Made by a program: the position numbers and the translations under genes. Under the pieces are notes generated by a model. The model ran no database searches. It was not told where the DNA came from and was given only the letters and a program-made list of their open reading frames with translations. Shown here one piece after another: positions 31,403 to 40,476 of a DNA stretch of 58,676 bases; positions within the stretch are counted from its first letter, which is position 1, and the number at the start of each line of letters is the position of its first letter. This stretch comes from CAVQGF01 sp045807945 (GTDB taxonomy: Bacteria; Acidobacteriota; Terriglobia; Terriglobales; Acidobacteriaceae): contig JBJMGI010000044.1 in assembly GCA_045807945.1 (NCBI GenBank), positions 1 through 58,676 on the forward strand, read 5' to 3'.

Positions 31403-33658
31403 ATGCCATTTTCGTTTCTTCCACAAAAAGGCAATCTCGCCGACTACGCGCGCGAGCTGACGCTCTCGACCTACGTCCCGAGCATCACGCTCGAGGGACT
31501 TGCGCGCGGTGTGGACAACGTCCGCCACGACGTTTATCTCAGCCCAAAATTCACTGAAGTCGCGCGGCAGCAGGTCTTTCGGCTGGTTGCAAAGTACGGG
31601 AACGTCGAAGACATCGCCGCGGAAGACGCAGATCCGGCGCGTCCACCGAGCATGTTCCGCAAGCCCGGTGATTCGCAGAAGATTCCGGCCGTAAAAACGG
31701 GCGTTGATCCGGCCGAGTTCCGGCGCATGCTGGTGGAAGTGCATGTCTCCGCGCTGAACCGCGCGAAGTCGGAGTCGAACATCTCCATAGACCTGATGGC
31801 GCGGCTCGCTGCTATCAAATTCCTGCGCAACGAGATGCCGCTGCAGTTTAGCCAGGTCATCGAGCGCTGCCGCGCCAAGCTCAAGCACATGGATGGGCCG
31901 CGGCAATCGCAAGCCAATAAGGCGCACACCATGCGCGAACGCTTCTCGCAGTTTCAAATCGCGAAAAAGACGGTGCTGCGCAAAGTGGGGCAAGACCTGT
32001 TCGAAACATTGCGCGAGATCGAGAAGCAGACGCTCAGCAAGATGCGCCGTTCGCTGTTGGGCGAGGAAGCGATTGCCAGCTACGACCTTTTTCTGAACCG
32101 GCTCCTCTTCACCGAAGACGGGCGCGATGATTACCTCAACGCCGAGCACTACGTGATGCTTGGAAACTACGAGCGCGACTCCGACCGTTTCCAAACTATG
32201 TTCGACATTGCCAGCGCTTTTCTTCGCGCGCTCAACATCGACTCGGACGGCGAACAGCTCACAGTAGACGCCTATCTGTGCGCGCCGGAAAACGCGCAGG
32301 AATTGGTCGCGGGCGGAAGTCCGGAAGAAGTGACGCCGCGCGGAAAGGCACAAAAGGCCATCCTGACGGCATGGGTTGAAACGCTCGAGCGTGAGAATGT
32401 GATGGAGCACGTGATCGCGTCCTATGAAGCGGTGCCGCTGCTCGGCGAATACTCGCCGCCCATCAACGCGCAACAACTCAAGAATGCGCTGATCTCGAAG
32501 ACGGAGCGCAAGCGCGTCGAAACTTTACTGCAAGAGCGCGGCGGTATCTCGCTGCACAATCTGAATGCCGCGGTTAAGCGCATCGACAACACCAAAACTC
32601 CGGACCGTGCCAAGATCGCCGGACGATTCCTGGGCGACTTCATGCGTTACACCCGCGACCTGCGCCGCTTGGAAGCGCTGACCACGCACATGGACAGTAT
32701 CAACGTGATCGGCAACGAGAAGCTGCGCCAGCTCTCTACCATCAACAACACTCTCTACGAATTCCTGCTTCCGGAAGAACAGAAGCCCGCAGAAGAGAAA
32801 GTCACGCACCATGTCATCCTGAAAGCCGACATCCGCGATTCCACCATGCTGACGCGGTCGCTGTTCGAGCGTGGACTGAATCCGGCGTCGTACTTCAGCC
32901 TGAACTTCTACGAGCCCATCAACAAGCTGCTGCCCAAGTACGGCGCGACAAAAGTGTTTATCGAAGGTGACGCCGTGATTCTGGCGCTCTTCGAGCGCGA
33001 GGGCGAGCCCGGCTTCGGAGTGGCCCGCGCGTGCGTGTTGGCGCGCGAGATGATCGAGATCGTCCGCGCGTACAACGAGAAGTCCGCGAAATCGGGATTG
33101 CCGACGCTGGAGCTCGGCATTGGCATCGCTTATCAGGACGCCGCGCCCATGTACCTGATGGACGGCGCTTCGCGCATCATGATCTCCGCCGCGCTCAACC
33201 TGAGCGACCGTCTATCTTCGTGCAGCAAAAATGCGCGCAAACATCTTGACGGCGTGGACAGCCTGTTCAATGTGTATTCATTCCAGACGCTCGATTACCA
33301 GGAGAACGGCCCGCTGCCGGAAGAGTTCATGATGCGTTACAACATGGGCGGCATCAACATCGACCAGGCTGCGTTCGAAAAGCTGAATCAGGAGATCTCG
33401 CTGCAACTCACCGACCGGCGCTTGCCGACCGTATGGGACAGCGAACAAGTGCGGCTCTATAGCGGACTCGTTCCTGTTGCCGCGGGCTCGTTCCATCGTA
33501 TCGTGCTGCGCGAAGGTAAGGTGCCGCAGATCGATCCACACGATTTCGCTTTCAAAGCATGGACAACCCGCAGCTACTACGAAGTCTGCAGCAATCCTGA
33601 TGTTTATGAGCTGATCGAAGCGGCGACCCAGCGCGCAGCAACTACTTCCGGCAGCTGA
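31403..33658 (+). CDS. Class III nucleotidyl cyclase with large N-terminal region of unknown function
   Basis: A 751-residue protein from ATG 31403. Residues 1-460 are helical and charged, with no domain I recognise (for example LADYARELTLSTYVPSITLE, FLRNEMPLQFSQVIERCRAK, RRLEALTTHMDSINVIGNEK). Residues 465-625 resemble a divergent class III adenylate/guanylate cyclase: Asp476 in LKADIRDSTML and Asp523 in FIEGDAVILALFE fit the two metal-binding positions, and Asn599/Arg603 in ALNLSDRLSSC fit the transition-state N-x3-R pair. About 120 residues follow (LYSGLVPVAAGSFHRIVLRE). No membrane segment is present. It would make cAMP or cGMP in the cytoplasm in response to a signal sensed by the N-terminal part. 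It converges with the TonB gene, whose stop codon is directly adjacent. Confidence 0.82.
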   Translation: MPFSFLPQKGNLADYARELTLSTYVPSITLEGLARGVDNVRHDVYLSPKFTEVARQQVFRLVAKYGNVEDIAAEDADPARPPSMFRKPGDSQKIPAVKTGVDPAEFRRMLVEVHVSALNRAKSESNISIDLMARLAAIKFLRNEMPLQFSQVIERCRAKLKHMDGPRQSQANKAHTMRERFSQFQIAKKTVLRKVGQDLFETLREIEKQTLSKMRRSLLGEEAIASYDLFLNRLLFTEDGRDDYLNAEHYVMLGNYERDSDRFQTMFDIASAFLRALNIDSDGEQLTVDAYLCAPENAQELVAGGSPEEVTPRGKAQKAILTAWVETLERENVMEHVIASYEAVPLLGEYSPPINAQQLKNALISKTERKRVETLLQERGGISLHNLNAAVKRIDNTKTPDRAKIAGRFLGDFMRYTRDLRRLEALTTHMDSINVIGNEKLRQLSTINNTLYEFLLPEEQKPAEEKVTHHVILKADIRDSTMLTRSLFERGLNPASYFSLNFYEPINKLLPKYGATKVFIEGDAVILALFEREGEPGFGVARACVLAREMIEIVRAYNEKSAKSGLPTLELGIGIAYQDAAPMYLMDGASRIMISAALNLSDRLSSCSKNARKHLDGVDSLFNVYSFQTLDYQENGPLPEEFMMRYNMGGINIDQAAFEKLNQEISLQLTDRRLPTVWDSEQVRLYSGLVPVAAGSFHRIVLREGKVPQIDPHDFAFKAWTTRSYYEVCSNPDVYELIEAATQRAATTSGS

Positions 33659-35350
33659 TCAATAGCGCTGTTCCTTGCGCAACACGAACGGGATCTGCAC
33701 CACCGCTTCCAGTTCGACAGGCGAGCCATTCTTCGTCCCCGGGCGGAACTTCCAATGCGAGAGTGCGGCTATCGCATTTGCATCCAGCCGCTCGTCGATT
33801 CCTCGTAAGAGCTTCAGATCTCCAACAGTTCCATCGCTGTGAATCACCGCGTATACGGTAACGGTGCCCTCGACGCGGTCGCGTATCAGTTCCTGCGGAT
33901 AAGCCGGATCAACCTTGGTCAGCGCGACCGGCGCGGTGAGTTCACCCGCGGTGTGCGTCTCCGTCAGCTCGGCGAAACGCACGATCCAGCTTCCCCCAGC
34001 CGAGGTGAGGTTCGGCATATTCAGCGTCATGGAATAAAACTTTTTCGTGCCGAAAACTTTGTCTACTCCACTGGGAGTATCCGGAAGTGCGCGGTCAGCA
34101 CCGCGCGCGAGGTCAGCCATTGACGGATGCGCGATGGAAGCCAGCGTCTGCTTTTGCGACGGAGTGAGCGTCGGTTTGCTCGGAGGAGGAGGAGCAGCCG
34201 CGGCGATCACCGAGGCGTTGTCGGCGTTTGCCGGTCCCGCAACCGTGATGCCCGGGGAGTTTGCATCGCCGCTCTTCGCGTTACCGCCGTCAGTTCTTGT
34301 GCCTTCACCACCATTCGCGTCGCCACCCGCCTTGATCTCTGGAGTTCCCGCAGCCCCCGCTTTCCCTTCAGGCCCAGCCGCGAATTCTCCGCGACGATTG
34401 CCGCTCGGAACGTTCACTGGTCCAGAAGGCAACGTTGGATTGATTCCCAGCGCGATCATCTGCCCCACTGCGTTGGCGTTGCTACCGCTTCCCGGTGGAG
34501 GTGCGGGCGCGGCTGCACCTTCCCCTTTGCCCGGCTCCAGCTTCGGTAGTGCGCGCACGGGAGTCAATGTGATTTTCGGCTCCGCAACTGTCGGATCTAG
34601 CCGCGCGATGTTCATGTCGCTTAGCTTTGTGTTGAGATTGGTAGTGTCGGGAGCAGGCTGCACAAGTTGCTGATCGGGAATCTTCGGCAACTTCATCTCA
34701 GCCAGCTTCGTCGAAGCGGGATCCGCAGCCGGAGCGATGACTCGTATCTCCGGCGGCAGCACCAGCTTCGGCACGCCGGGATTTGCAGCGACCGGCGCCA
34801 CCGGAATCTGGGTCGCGACCACCATGTTCGGAACATCGACATGCTGCCGGATGATGGCGATGCTGTTCGGGTCAACGATCGTCTGCTCGAGGTTGTCGGG
34901 CATCGACGGCACCGAGATGATGGCCTGCTTCGCCAAGGCAGGCTCGCCTCTCCGCGGCGTCTTTGCCGCGGCGCTGCTCGAGTGGATCGAAGGCAGATAT
35001 TCGGAGAGCTTGTAGTACGTGATGGTCGTATTCTTCGTTGGGTCTTCGGTGGGAGCATGCGGCGTCAGCATGCTGACCGAAGGGTAGAGATAGATGATGG
35101 AGATCGCCAGCGCATGCAAAAGATACGAAAGCGCGATCTCGCGCATCGCCAGCGGACGATGGACGAAAACGTCCGACCAGTACGTACCGGGACGCGAAGT
35201 CAGGGTCACGGACCTGGGCCGCAAAAGAACTGCTCGCAGATTTTCTATGAATGCGGTCGAGGCCGGCTGCCATTCCACCAGCAACTTGGGGGCTTTAAAC
35301 GGAGAGGTGCGAGGGGCCCCCTCCGGTGAAGATTTTGCCGCGCTCGCCAT
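33659..35350 (-). CDS. Energy transducer TonB-like protein
   Basis: A 563-residue protein from ATG 35350. One membrane helix (about residues 70-92, IALSYLLHALAISIIYLYPS) anchors it to the inner membrane; the long central part (residues 95-440) is Pro/Ala/Gly-rich and should span the periplasm. The C-terminal TonB domain (VDPAYPQELIRDRVEGTVTV, DANAIAALSHWKFRPGTKNG, VELEAVVQIPFVLRKEQRY) contacts receptor TonB boxes. Compared with the 240-residue E. coli protein it has an unusually long linker and a 70-residue cytoplasmic N-terminus. No exbB or exbD gene is nearby, so it must work with a complex encoded elsewhere, possibly serving receptors such as that at 22414. Confidence 0.88.
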   Translation of the reverse strand: MASAAKSSPEGAPRTSPFKAPKLLVEWQPASTAFIENLRAVLLRPRSVTLTSRPGTYWSDVFVHRPLAMREIALSYLLHALAISIIYLYPSVSMLTPHAPTEDPTKNTTITYYKLSEYLPSIHSSSAAAKTPRRGEPALAKQAIISVPSMPDNLEQTIVDPNSIAIIRQHVDVPNMVVATQIPVAPVAANPGVPKLVLPPEIRVIAPAADPASTKLAEMKLPKIPDQQLVQPAPDTTNLNTKLSDMNIARLDPTVAEPKITLTPVRALPKLEPGKGEGAAAPAPPPGSGSNANAVGQMIALGINPTLPSGPVNVPSGNRRGEFAAGPEGKAGAAGTPEIKAGGDANGGEGTRTDGGNAKSGDANSPGITVAGPANADNASVIAAAAPPPPSKPTLTPSQKQTLASIAHPSMADLARGADRALPDTPSGVDKVFGTKKFYSMTLNMPNLTSAGGSWIVRFAELTETHTAGELTAPVALTKVDPAYPQELIRDRVEGTVTVYAVIHSDGTVGDLKLLRGIDERLDANAIAALSHWKFRPGTKNGSPVELEAVVQIPFVLRKEQRY

Positions 35351-35530
35351 ATGCACCCAAGTGACTCCATCGGCGCAAAACGGGCGCTGCACGCGACAAA
35401 GTACCTGATTATAACGCGGTAAACTTACGGGATTTCGGGCATTTATCAGGCTTTCTTAGGGATTTCGTGACCAATGGAAATCTCTCTTGCGGCGCGCAAC
35501 ACTCGACAGTTCCATGGTTTAATTCCTCTA

Positions 35531-36025
35531 ATGCCGAAGCTCAAGGCCATCTTCCTGCTCGCGCTCCTTGCGACTTCCCTGCTTGCTACAGCTGCGGCCC
35601 AACTCGACGAAGACGATTTCGCGAACAGCTATACCTTCCTGGGCGCGGACGAGGAGCTGCAACTCTCGACCGTGCCGGGGAACATCCTGCTGGGATACGT
35701 GAGCACGCATGGAGTCGGCGAGACGGATCGCCACTTGCTGCTCGCTATGTTCTTCCAAAAAGGGACGATCCAGGGCGACCAGATCTACTTCATCACCAAG
35801 CCGGTGCACGGTCTGCGCTATGAGTTCAAGGGGAAGATCGCGCGCGGCGCGGCGAAGTCGCCCGCCGAGGAAGGATACTTCCAGATCACGGGCAAGCTGA
35901 CCCAGCACGTAGCGAACGAAGAAGGTAAGGTCACGTCCAGCGATCGCGAGGTCACGTTCAAGTCCATGCCGTCGGATGCGCCGGAGCAACCTAGCGCACG
36001 ACCCGCGAAGAGCTCTTTACTTTAA
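35531..36025 (+). CDS. Secreted hypothetical protein
   Basis: A 164-residue protein with signal peptide (MPKLKAIFLLALLATSLLAT) from ATG 35531, chosen because the longer frame from 35474 hides the signal sequence behind 19 residues. The mature part is small and polar (FANSYTFLGADEELQLSTVP, YFITKPVHGLRYEFKGKIAR, YFQITGKLTQHVANEEGKVT). I recognise no family. The last nine bases overlap the end of the convergent SRPBCC gene. Confidence 0.7.
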   Translation: MPKLKAIFLLALLATSLLATAAAQLDEDDFANSYTFLGADEELQLSTVPGNILLGYVSTHGVGETDRHLLLAMFFQKGTIQGDQIYFITKPVHGLRYEFKGKIARGAAKSPAEEGYFQITGKLTQHVANEEGKVTSSDREVTFKSMPSDAPEQPSARPAKSSLL

Positions 36026-36715
36026 GACATCGGGCTTCGAGAACGGGCCCGGCGGCGTGGGTTCCGTGAACTCTCTCGGCTGCATGCCGCCGAACCGTGT
36101 GCGCTGGGTTCCATAATTCTCGGTCCCGTAATTCTCGTTCCCATAGTTTTGGCTGCCGTAAGTTCCGGTCCCGCGCTCCTGCTGTCGCGATGTTTTCTCC
36201 AACGAGGCTTTGAATTCGTGCAGCGCGTGTTCCACGTAGCTCTCAAGTTGTTCTTCCACCGGCGCCATGATCGCGGACGCGCGGCCGAGCGGCGGCGCGT
36301 AATTCATTTGCACATGCAACATAGTGTCTTGCCCGAGCGGCGCGAAGGTGATCCTGCCGCTGTGCTTCGGGCCGGAGAGCGACTTCCACCCCAACGCTTG
36401 CTGCGGAATGAATTGCGTGACCACCGCGTCCCAGGCGAACGATCGCCCCGCGAGTTCGACTTCCCAGCGGAAGTGATCTCCTGAGCGAGTCACATTGCGA
36501 ACAGTCGAGATGCGTTGCGGCAGGCTCGAGTGATCAGCCCATGCTCCAAACACTTCCGCGACGGGAGCGCCGATCTCGATGCTCTTCTCAATGCGCAGCA
36601 CGCGGCTGCTGCGTCCCGGCTTGAAAGCTTGAAGGGCGAGGACAACGCCCGCCCCAACAGCCACACCTGCGCCGATACCCGAGAAAAATCCGTTTCTGAA
36701 GTCGCTGCGTGCCAT
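36017..36715 (-). CDS. SRPBCC-family protein with tandem NYG-rich tail
   Basis: A 232-residue protein from ATG 36715. Residues 9-30 are a Gly/Ala-rich hydrophobic segment (NGFFSGIGAGVAVGAGVVLA). Residues 42-180 are a START/SRPBCC fold of the polyketide-cyclase/dehydrase group (IEKSIEIGAPVAEVFGAWAD, GDHFRWEVELAGRSFAWDAV, GRITFAPLGQDTMLHVQMNY), which forms a ligand-binding pocket. The tail (about residues 188-206) repeats NYG[NT]E: YGSQNYGNENYGTENYGTQ. At DNA level this is a 15-base unit in tandem, so repeat number may vary. The ligand is unknown. Confidence 0.82.
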   Translation of the reverse strand: MARSDFRNGFFSGIGAGVAVGAGVVLALQAFKPGRSSRVLRIEKSIEIGAPVAEVFGAWADHSSLPQRISTVRNVTRSGDHFRWEVELAGRSFAWDAVVTQFIPQQALGWKSLSGPKHSGRITFAPLGQDTMLHVQMNYAPPLGRASAIMAPVEEQLESYVEHALHEFKASLEKTSRQQERGTGTYGSQNYGNENYGTENYGTQRTRFGGMQPREFTEPTPPGPFSKPDVLK

Positions 36716-36819
36716 CGCCCCTCCTTGTGATTCTCTTGTTGGAACAGGGCTGGTGTGAGGAGGTTGCCAAACTCCGCAATTGCGGCAGCCGACGCGAATC
36801 CGTATCGTGGAGAGTCCGC

Positions 36820-38499
36820 ATGCAATCCTCTGCATCGCCGCAAAGCGGTTCGACGGCCCCGGCCGTCTGGAGCCGGCGTGTCTTTGCAGCGGTCACATTC
36901 GCGGCGCTGCTCGGGATTGTGCCGCTGCTGATCAAGGGAAACGTCGCCGCGCACGATCTGCAGTTCCACATCTCCAGTTGGACCGAGGTGGCGCAGCAGT
37001 GGCGGCACGGGACCGTGTGGCCGCGATGGGCTGCGGGCGCAAATTACGGTTTTGGCGAGCCGCGCTTTGTCTTTTATCCACCCGCATCGTGGTTGCTCGG
37101 AGGACTGCTCGCGTTGTGGCTGCCGGTGCGCGCCCTGCCCGCTGCATTCTCATTCATCGCGTTCTTCGCCGCGGGGTGCGGCATGTTCGCGCTCGCGCGG
37201 AAGTATCTCAACGAGAGATCCGCGATTGCTGCGGCGATGCTTTATGCGTTAAATCCCTACCACCTGATCACGGTCTATTGGGATTTCCGCGTCGCCGAGA
37301 TGCTTGCGAGCGCGGTTTTCCCGGTAGCGATCTTGTACACGCTGGAGTGCGCGGAAAAGGATCAGAGGAAGATCGCGCCCCTCGCAGTTTCGGTTGCCGC
37401 AGTATGGCTGGCAAACGCGCCCGCCGCTGTGATGTTGATGTACACGCTCGCTCTCCTGTTTTGCGTGCTCGTGTTCTTGAAACGCTCTGTAACCCCGATC
37501 ATTCAGGGAGCAGCCGGAATGATTCTTGGTCTCGGCCTCGCTGCGTTCTACATCATCCCTGCAGCATTTGAGCAAAGCTGGGTGAACATCCTCGGCATCT
37601 TCGGCTCGGGACTCACACCGAAGGAAAATTTCCTTTTCTCGGTTGCCACAGACGCGCCACACACGTATTTCAACTTCTTAGTCTCGGGGATTGCGCTTGA
37701 AGAAGTGGTGCTGTTCGCCTTTGCCGTCTTCTTCGCTCTCAGAGTCACGCGGGAAGATCGTCGTTGGGCCACTGCAGTGGCGATCGCAGGGACTTTCGCC
37801 GCGCTCATGATGTTTAAAGTCTCGCTGTGGCTGTGGTCGCTGCCGAAGATGCAGTTCGTGCAGTTCCCCTGGCGCTGGATGCTGGTGCTCAATGTTGCGC
37901 TGGTGCTGCTCGGGGTCATCGCGCTGCGGCAAGCTCGGCTGAAAGTGATTTGGGTGCTCTTGATCGTCGCCTTTCTGGGATTTACGGTTCGCGACGTGAT
38001 CCGCCAAGCGACGTGGGGCCGGCGTGCGGTTGCAGAGATGTACTGGTCAACGTCGAGCGACGGTTATCGCGGCGCAAAAGAATATTTGCCTTCGAAGGTC
38101 CATGTGCCTCAAAGGCCATACCTGCTCCAGCAAGTGCCGCTTGCGGAGCTGATCTGCCAGCTACCATGTCTTCATAGCGCGGTCACGGTTCAGCGTTGGT
38201 CAGCCGACGAGAAGCGGATACGCGTTGACACTCCGGTACCGGCCAAGTTGGCACTGAAGCTCTTCTCTTACCCGGGTTGGAGTGTGGCGGTCGACGGCAA
38301 GCTGGTGGAGTACGACTTCGCGTATCAAGGGCACATAGAATTCGAAGTCCCAGCCGGGAACCACTCCATCCGCGTATGGTTCGCGCGCACTGAAGACCAA
38401 ACACTCGGGATTATCGTCTCGGTTCTCGCAGCGGCGATCCTGCTGGCATTTCTCTATGTCGCAAATCGCCGAGGGCTGACGCTCGACGCAAGCAACTGA
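36820..38499 (+). CDS. Polytopic membrane protein, 6-pyruvoyl-tetrahydropterin-synthase-related / GT-C-like
   Basis: A 559-residue protein from ATG 36820 (the frame is open further upstream but without a suitable start). It has about 11 membrane helices. Residues after the first helix carry AHDLQFHISSWTEVAQQWRH, then WPRWAAGANYGFGEPRFVFY and YPPASWLLGGLLALWLPVRA, a pattern known from the PTPS-related membrane protein family, which is thought to be glycosyltransferase-like; the acidic HD motif in the first loop fits that idea. A C-terminal soluble part (LFSYPGWSVAVDGKLVEYDF, NHSIRVWFAR) is followed by a last helix. It probably glycosylates a lipid or protein at the outer face of the inner membrane. 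Confidence 0.8.
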   Translation: MQSSASPQSGSTAPAVWSRRVFAAVTFAALLGIVPLLIKGNVAAHDLQFHISSWTEVAQQWRHGTVWPRWAAGANYGFGEPRFVFYPPASWLLGGLLALWLPVRALPAAFSFIAFFAAGCGMFALARKYLNERSAIAAAMLYALNPYHLITVYWDFRVAEMLASAVFPVAILYTLECAEKDQRKIAPLAVSVAAVWLANAPAAVMLMYTLALLFCVLVFLKRSVTPIIQGAAGMILGLGLAAFYIIPAAFEQSWVNILGIFGSGLTPKENFLFSVATDAPHTYFNFLVSGIALEEVVLFAFAVFFALRVTREDRRWATAVAIAGTFAALMMFKVSLWLWSLPKMQFVQFPWRWMLVLNVALVLLGVIALRQARLKVIWVLLIVAFLGFTVRDVIRQATWGRRAVAEMYWSTSSDGYRGAKEYLPSKVHVPQRPYLLQQVPLAELICQLPCLHSAVTVQRWSADEKRIRVDTPVPAKLALKLFSYPGWSVAVDGKLVEYDFAYQGHIEFEVPAGNHSIRVWFARTEDQTLGIIVSVLAAAILLAFLYVANRRGLTLDASN

Positions 38500-38526
38500 G
38501 CCCTCCTCGCCTCCATCTCTCCTTAT

Positions 38527-39291
38527 GTGAGCTGCGATATTCGCATCGGCGCCTCGGGATATCACTATCGGCATTGGAAGGGAAACTTCTATCCTGAAGA
38601 CCTTGCCACCTCGGGGATGCTGCCGTTCTATTTGAATTATTTCGACACCTTGGAGTTGAACAACACCTTCTACCGTCTTCCAACCGTGGCCGCGCTCGAG
38701 GCGTGGCGAGACGCTGTTCCAGACAATTTCATTTTCGCCGTCAAAGCCAGCCGCTTTCTCACGCACAACAAAAAACTGAAAGATCCGGAGAACGCGCTCG
38801 AAAACCTGCTGCCGCGGATCAAGGTGCTCGGGAAGAAGCTCGGGCCTATCCTGTTTCAGCTGCCGCCGAAGTGGCGCATCAATCTGGAGCGGTTGCAGGA
38901 GTTGCTGGCGATTCTTCCCCCGAAATATAAGTACGCCTTCGAGTTTCGCGAGCTCAGTTGGATAAACGAGCAGGTGCTGGAGACACTCCAGCGATACAGC
39001 TCCGCATTCTGCATCTACGAGATAGCCGGCTATCACTCGCCTTTGCACGTGACCACCGATTTCGCCTACGTGCGCCTGCACGGGCCGGGAGGAAAGTATC
39101 AGGGCAGCTATTCCGACGCCGCGCTGGAGGAGTGGGCGGAGTGGATCGCGGAGCAATCCACCGAGCTTCGCGCCATCTATTTCTATTTCGACAACGACCA
39201 AGCTGGATACGCGCCGCAGAACGCGCTCACGTTGCGGCGCAAAGTTGCCGAGAGACTTGGCATCGCGCAGCAAGCGCCTCTCGCCGCGTGA
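38527..39291 (+). CDS. DUF72-domain protein
   Basis: A 254-residue protein that fits the DUF72 (YecE-like) TIM-barrel family over its whole length: IRIGASGYHYRHWKGNFYPE, NYFDTLELNNTFYRLPT, FIFAVKASRFLTHNKKLKD, LGPILFQLPPKW, YAFEFRELSWI, AYVRLHGPGGKYQGSYSD and YFYFDNDQAGYAPQNAL. The function of this widespread family is not established. The start is GTG 38527, 27 bases after the preceding gene. It is convergent with the SDR gene; the two reading frames meet at 39291/39292. Confidence 0.92.
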   Translation: MSCDIRIGASGYHYRHWKGNFYPEDLATSGMLPFYLNYFDTLELNNTFYRLPTVAALEAWRDAVPDNFIFAVKASRFLTHNKKLKDPENALENLLPRIKVLGKKLGPILFQLPPKWRINLERLQELLAILPPKYKYAFEFRELSWINEQVLETLQRYSSAFCIYEIAGYHSPLHVTTDFAYVRLHGPGGKYQGSYSDAALEEWAEWIAEQSTELRAIYFYFDNDQAGYAPQNALTLRRKVAERLGIAQQAPLAA

Positions 39292-40374
39292 CTATGCCGC
39301 CATTGCTTTGCGCACCACGCGCCGGGCTGCATTACGAGCTCCCCGGGGCACCATCCGCAACGACGCGCGCGCCGTCTTGAATCCCAAATATCCGAGCCCC
39401 GCTGCGCCGGCTGCGGCAAGTAAGCCGCCTCCGATTCCGAGCGCCAGCAACTTGTAGCGATGAGTGCTAAGCCAGACTTGCCCGCTGAAGTCATGCGCGC
39501 GAGCGCCGAAGGTGCCGTGCGGTCCGTGGTCACCGGGTACGGGCTTCCAAAGATTGTCTTCCCGATCGGGTGAAACCGGCTCGTCGGTCTGCTGTGAGTT
39601 ATAGCCGCTTCGCCCCAGGTAGTGGTCGAGAATGCCCGGGATGAATTTTTCTCCGACGACAGCCGCGACCGTTGGCTCACCAACCAGCATTTCGCGTGGG
39701 TTGTGGCGCGCCGCCCACAAAATAGCGTCGGCCGCGATCTCGGGCTGATAGATAGGAGGCACTGGCTGCGGCTTGCGCGGCAAGCGCGACTTTACCCACC
39801 CAAACTGCGGAGTGTTCATGGCAGGCAGGTTCACCAGGCTGACTTTCACCTTGCTGCCGTCATGTAGCAGCTCGCACCGCAGCGACTGTGTGAAGCCCGC
39901 AATGGCATGCTTCGCCCCACAGTATGCCGACTGCAACGGGATGCTGCGGTGCGCCAGCGCTGAACCTACCTGGACGATCGCGCCGCGGTCCCGCGGCAAC
40001 ATCCTTCGCAGTGCGGCCAGTGTGCCGTAAACGAACCCGAGGTAAGTGACCTGCGTCACGCGCTCGTACTCTTCGGCTTTCATCTCCTTCACGGGGGAAA
40101 ACACCGAGAGCATGGCGTTGTTGACCCAAACGTCGATAGGCCCGAGCTCGCGCTCAACCGTGGCTGCTGCGGCTTCCACCGCCTCCGCATCGGCGACGTC
40201 GAGCGGCAGCACCAAAGCGCGCCCTCCGGCTTCTTCCACTTCGCGTGCTGCTCCGCGCAAGCCGTCTTCTCCTCGCGCGATCAGCCCAATCTCGTACCCT
40301 GCTTTTGCGAATGCGCGCACGGTCGCCCGGCCCACCCCGGCGGAGGCGCCGGTGATCACGGCTACTTTGCTCAT
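39292..40374 (-). CDS. SDR-family oxidoreductase with C-terminal hydrophobic extension
   Basis: A 360-residue protein. Residues 1-250 are a classical SDR: TGASAGVGRAT cofactor motif, NNAMLSVFSP in place of NNAG, the catalytic Ser in VQVGSALAHRS, and YCGAKHA (Tyr-x3-Lys). The extension includes a polar linker (GYNSQQTDEPVSPDREDNLW) and a Gly/Ala-rich hydrophobic segment around residues 313-335 (LLALGIGGGLLAAAGAAGLG), so the enzyme may be tethered to the membrane. Long SDRs of this design occur widely in soil bacteria, with unknown substrate. It is divergent from the SDR at 40477 across about 100 bases. Confidence 0.9.
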   Translation of the reverse strand: MSKVAVITGASAGVGRATVRAFAKAGYEIGLIARGEDGLRGAAREVEEAGGRALVLPLDVADAEAVEAAAATVERELGPIDVWVNNAMLSVFSPVKEMKAEEYERVTQVTYLGFVYGTLAALRRMLPRDRGAIVQVGSALAHRSIPLQSAYCGAKHAIAGFTQSLRCELLHDGSKVKVSLVNLPAMNTPQFGWVKSRLPRKPQPVPPIYQPEIAADAILWAARHNPREMLVGEPTVAAVVGEKFIPGILDHYLGRSGYNSQQTDEPVSPDREDNLWKPVPGDHGPHGTFGARAHDFSGQVWLSTHRYKLLALGIGGGLLAAAGAAGLGYLGFKTARASLRMVPRGARNAARRVVRKAMAA

Positions 40375-40476
40375 AGTCTGTCTCCCTATTTTTTATTAGA
40401 GCTATCTGCTGCTCAGGAAGTTTTCCGGCACAACATTTCCAGTGCGGCGATCTTCCAAAAAGAATCGGAGAGGGAT

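Noticed and set aside
36709..36820. 37-codon extension of the membrane protein gene at 36820
   Set aside because: It overlaps the start of the divergent SRPBCC gene and lacks a start with a ribosome site; the hydrophobic pattern begins after ATG 36820.
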